A stretch of DNA of 64,000 nt from GCA-002733465 sp965230525 (GTDB lineage: Bacteria > Pseudomonadota > Gammaproteobacteria > Enterobacterales > Kangiellaceae): assembly GCA_965230525.1 (NCBI GenBank), contig OZ246008.1:3348001-3412000 (forward strand), in the 5' to 3' direction. The position numbers and the translations under genes are program-made. Position 1 is the stretch's first letter. Each line of letters opens with the position of its first letter. The notes beneath the pieces were generated by a model. That model did no database searches and was not told where the DNA came from. It was given only the letters and a program-made list of their open reading frames with translations. Below, piece by piece: positions 62,565 to 64,000 of the stretch.

Positions 62565-64000
62565 TTATTCAGCGCAAATAGTATCAAGTTCTTGCAAATC
62601 TAAATAGGTTCCTTGTTTGATCATTTCAAGCCCCTTTATCGCATTTGCCAGTGCGTTATTTACAAACCGCTTTAAGATTAATTGCTTGCGACTAAGTTGT
62701 TGTGACTCCTCAACTAAAATACATCCCGTATGAATACTACAGTAGAGATCAACAAGCTCTTTAAACGCAACTTCTTTACTTTTCTTATTTTGATAATTAC
62801 CAAGCTGTTCCATACAATCTTCATATATCTCGTACATGCGTTTCAGTTTCGTCACTGATGTTCCAACATCATTATCGTAATTGGCATTAAACACCGACTC
62901 AAAATAGTCTTTAAGTAAATCTTGCTGTACTCCTTTAGCGGCACCGAGTACCTGAACTTGTGACGTTCCTTCGTAAATGTTGGTTATTCTAACATCACGG
63001 GACAAGCGCTCCGCTTTATGCTCTTTAGTATAACCAGCTCCACCGTGAACTTGCAGTGCATCGAAACAAACTTTATTGGCCATTTCGGTGATATGATATT
63101 TAACCATAGGTGATTGCATATCGAGTAGCTTGGTTACAACGGCCAACTCTCGCTCAAGTTCTTTATCAGGCGTCTTTTGCTTTTTTAAGTGTTCTACTTT
63201 TTCTTCTATTTTATTTTTTAAATCTAAGTTTTGTACCGTGGTATACAACAATGATCGACACGACTCTATAGTAACACGCATATCAATTAATAAATTACCG
63301 ACTGCGGGCTTATGGTAAATCGTTTCACCAAAGGCAACGCGATCATGAGACCAAGCTAGCGCTTGTCGATAGGCTTCTTCAGCAATACCAAGCGCCTGCG
63401 CCGCAACACTAAAACGGGCATGATTAAGTGTGTGCAATACCTGAATTAAGCCGAATTTTCGTTTACCGATGAGTTCGGCGGGAGCATCTTCAAAATGCAA
63501 TTCACAAGTTGGCGATGCATGTAGCCCCATTTTATCTTCTATACGGCCAACTTTAATTTTATCACTGGCGTGACAAGCGAACATGCTTAAACCAAACATA
63601 TTATTAGTATTAGGTTCAGAGCGTGCCAAAATCAATAATACGTCACCACAACCGTTAGAAATAAAACACTTTGTGCCACGCAGAAACCACTGACCTGTTT
63701 CATCCTGGTAAGCTTTTAGTTTAGCATTTTGCAAGTCAGAACCTGCGTGAGGCTCAGTCAAAACCATCGCACCAATATGCTCACCTTTGCAATATTTTTC
63801 TAAGAACATTTCGCTTTGCTCTTTAGTCGCAAACTTAGCAATCGCCTCTCCGACATCTTGATAACCAAATAAAGTCATCAGCGAAGCATCTGCTTGGGAA
63901 AGCATTTCAACCATCATGGTATAGATAGTTGCTGGAATATTTCCACCACCAAATTCTCTCGGTAAAAGTACACCCATTAATTCGGACTCAGCCAGTTTTT
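62565..64000 (-). CDS. Acyl-CoA dehydrogenase, N-terminus off the window
   Basis: At least 478 residues of an FAD-dependent acyl-CoA dehydrogenase. The frame stays open to the right edge (KLAESELMGVLLPREFGGG), so the true start lies outside. FAD/substrate landmarks are MVLTEPHAGSDLQNAKL, FISNGCGD, the helical QALGIAEEAYRQALAWSHDRVAFG and the C-terminal QVHGGAGYTKEHKAERLSRDVRITNIYEGTS-type block (catalytic Glu region). An added tail of about 120 helical residues makes it longer than short-chain enzymes. A beta-oxidation role is likely. Confidence 0.92.
   Translation of the reverse strand, partial: KLAESELMGVLLPREFGGGNIPATIYTMMVEMLSQADASLMTLFGYQDVGEAIAKFATKEQSEMFLEKYCKGEHIGAMVLTEPHAGSDLQNAKLKAYQDETGQWFLRGTKCFISNGCGDVLLILARSEPNTNNMFGLSMFACHASDKIKVGRIEDKMGLHASPTCELHFEDAPAELIGKRKFGLIQVLHTLNHARFSVAAQALGIAEEAYRQALAWSHDRVAFGETIYHKPAVGNLLIDMRVTIESCRSLLYTTVQNLDLKNKIEEKVEHLKKQKTPDKELERELAVVTKLLDMQSPMVKYHITEMANKVCFDALQVHGGAGYTKEHKAERLSRDVRITNIYEGTSQVQVLGAAKGVQQDLLKDYFESVFNANYDNDVGTSVTKLKRMYEIYEDCMEQLGNYQNKKSKEVAFKELVDLYCSIHTGCILVEESQQLSRKQLILKRFVNNALANAIKGLEMIKQGTYLDLQELDTICAE

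Noticed and set aside
62227..64000. Adenylation enzyme, carrier protein and acyl-CoA dehydrogenase as a pyrrole-2-carboxylate cassette
   Set aside because: The dehydrogenase is convergent, separated by a strong terminator, and longer than PltE-type enzymes; a beta-oxidation enzyme is simpler.

Overview
The window reads as chromosome of a marine, polysaccharide-degrading gammaproteobacterium. Ribosome modulation factor, PilU, CsiV next to Mfd, MutS followed by FdxA, NadA, a DUF4826-like protein and TonB-dependent laminarin genes all point that way. GC content looks near 40%, with a clearly more AT-rich stretch at about 3.8-15 kb. I cannot name the genus from sequence alone.

Layout. 0-2.3 kb: metal efflux (end of a CusA/CzcA pump, a CDF exporter, an MntP-type exporter). 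2.6-3.7 kb: a reduced mercury locus (MerR, MerC, a GDCCVxC protein) with a textbook MerR operator but no merA. 3.8-14.0 kb: a mobile accessory island bounded by two unrelated tyrosine recombinases. Inside are a KfrA-like DNA-binding coiled-coil protein, a HEPN/zinc-ribbon protein, a TcmP protein, an XRE regulator, and a tight four-gene operon: three-Cys (Gp37/Gp68, DUF5131) protein, second TcmP, four-helix membrane protein, P-loop kinase-NUDIX fusion. This is the best candidate for an undescribed conflict or defence system. 14.1-14.8 kb: orphan antitoxin-like genes (a YhfG/VbhA-type Fic antitoxin and a ParS/MbcA-type antitoxin). 15.1-16.7 kb: a MerC-domain protein and a COG0523 metallochaperone behind a Zur-like box.

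16.8-21.4 kb holds an AbgT transporter, YhhN, a glyoxalase-like protein and a PAS-GGDEF cyclase. 21.9-34.4 kb is a laminarin (beta-1,3-glucan) utilisation locus read leftward: secreted GH16 with four C-terminal repeats, TonB receptor, MFS sugar transporter, GH3 glucosidase lipoprotein and a CadC-like TPR regulator. Next to it is a LytS/LytTR pair. 36.8-40.4 kb is a four-gene phosphorelay whose first protein carries an ethylene-receptor-type copper-binding membrane domain, on a separate polypeptide from the kinase.

40.5-45 kb holds SRAP, the SRP RNA, tRNA-Ser(GGA) with 183-bp downstream repeats that copy the tRNA 3' end (an analogue of the E. coli tyrT/rtT arrangement), PilU, NadA and Rmf. 45.3-64 kb is mostly housekeeping: Mfd, CsiV, lysine degradation (lysine 6-dehydrogenase-like enzyme and aminoadipate-semialdehyde dehydrogenase), an EF-hand protein, leucine dehydrogenase, an acyltransferase, PncC, MutS, FdxA, a free-standing adenylation enzyme with its carrier protein, and a truncated acyl-CoA dehydrogenase.
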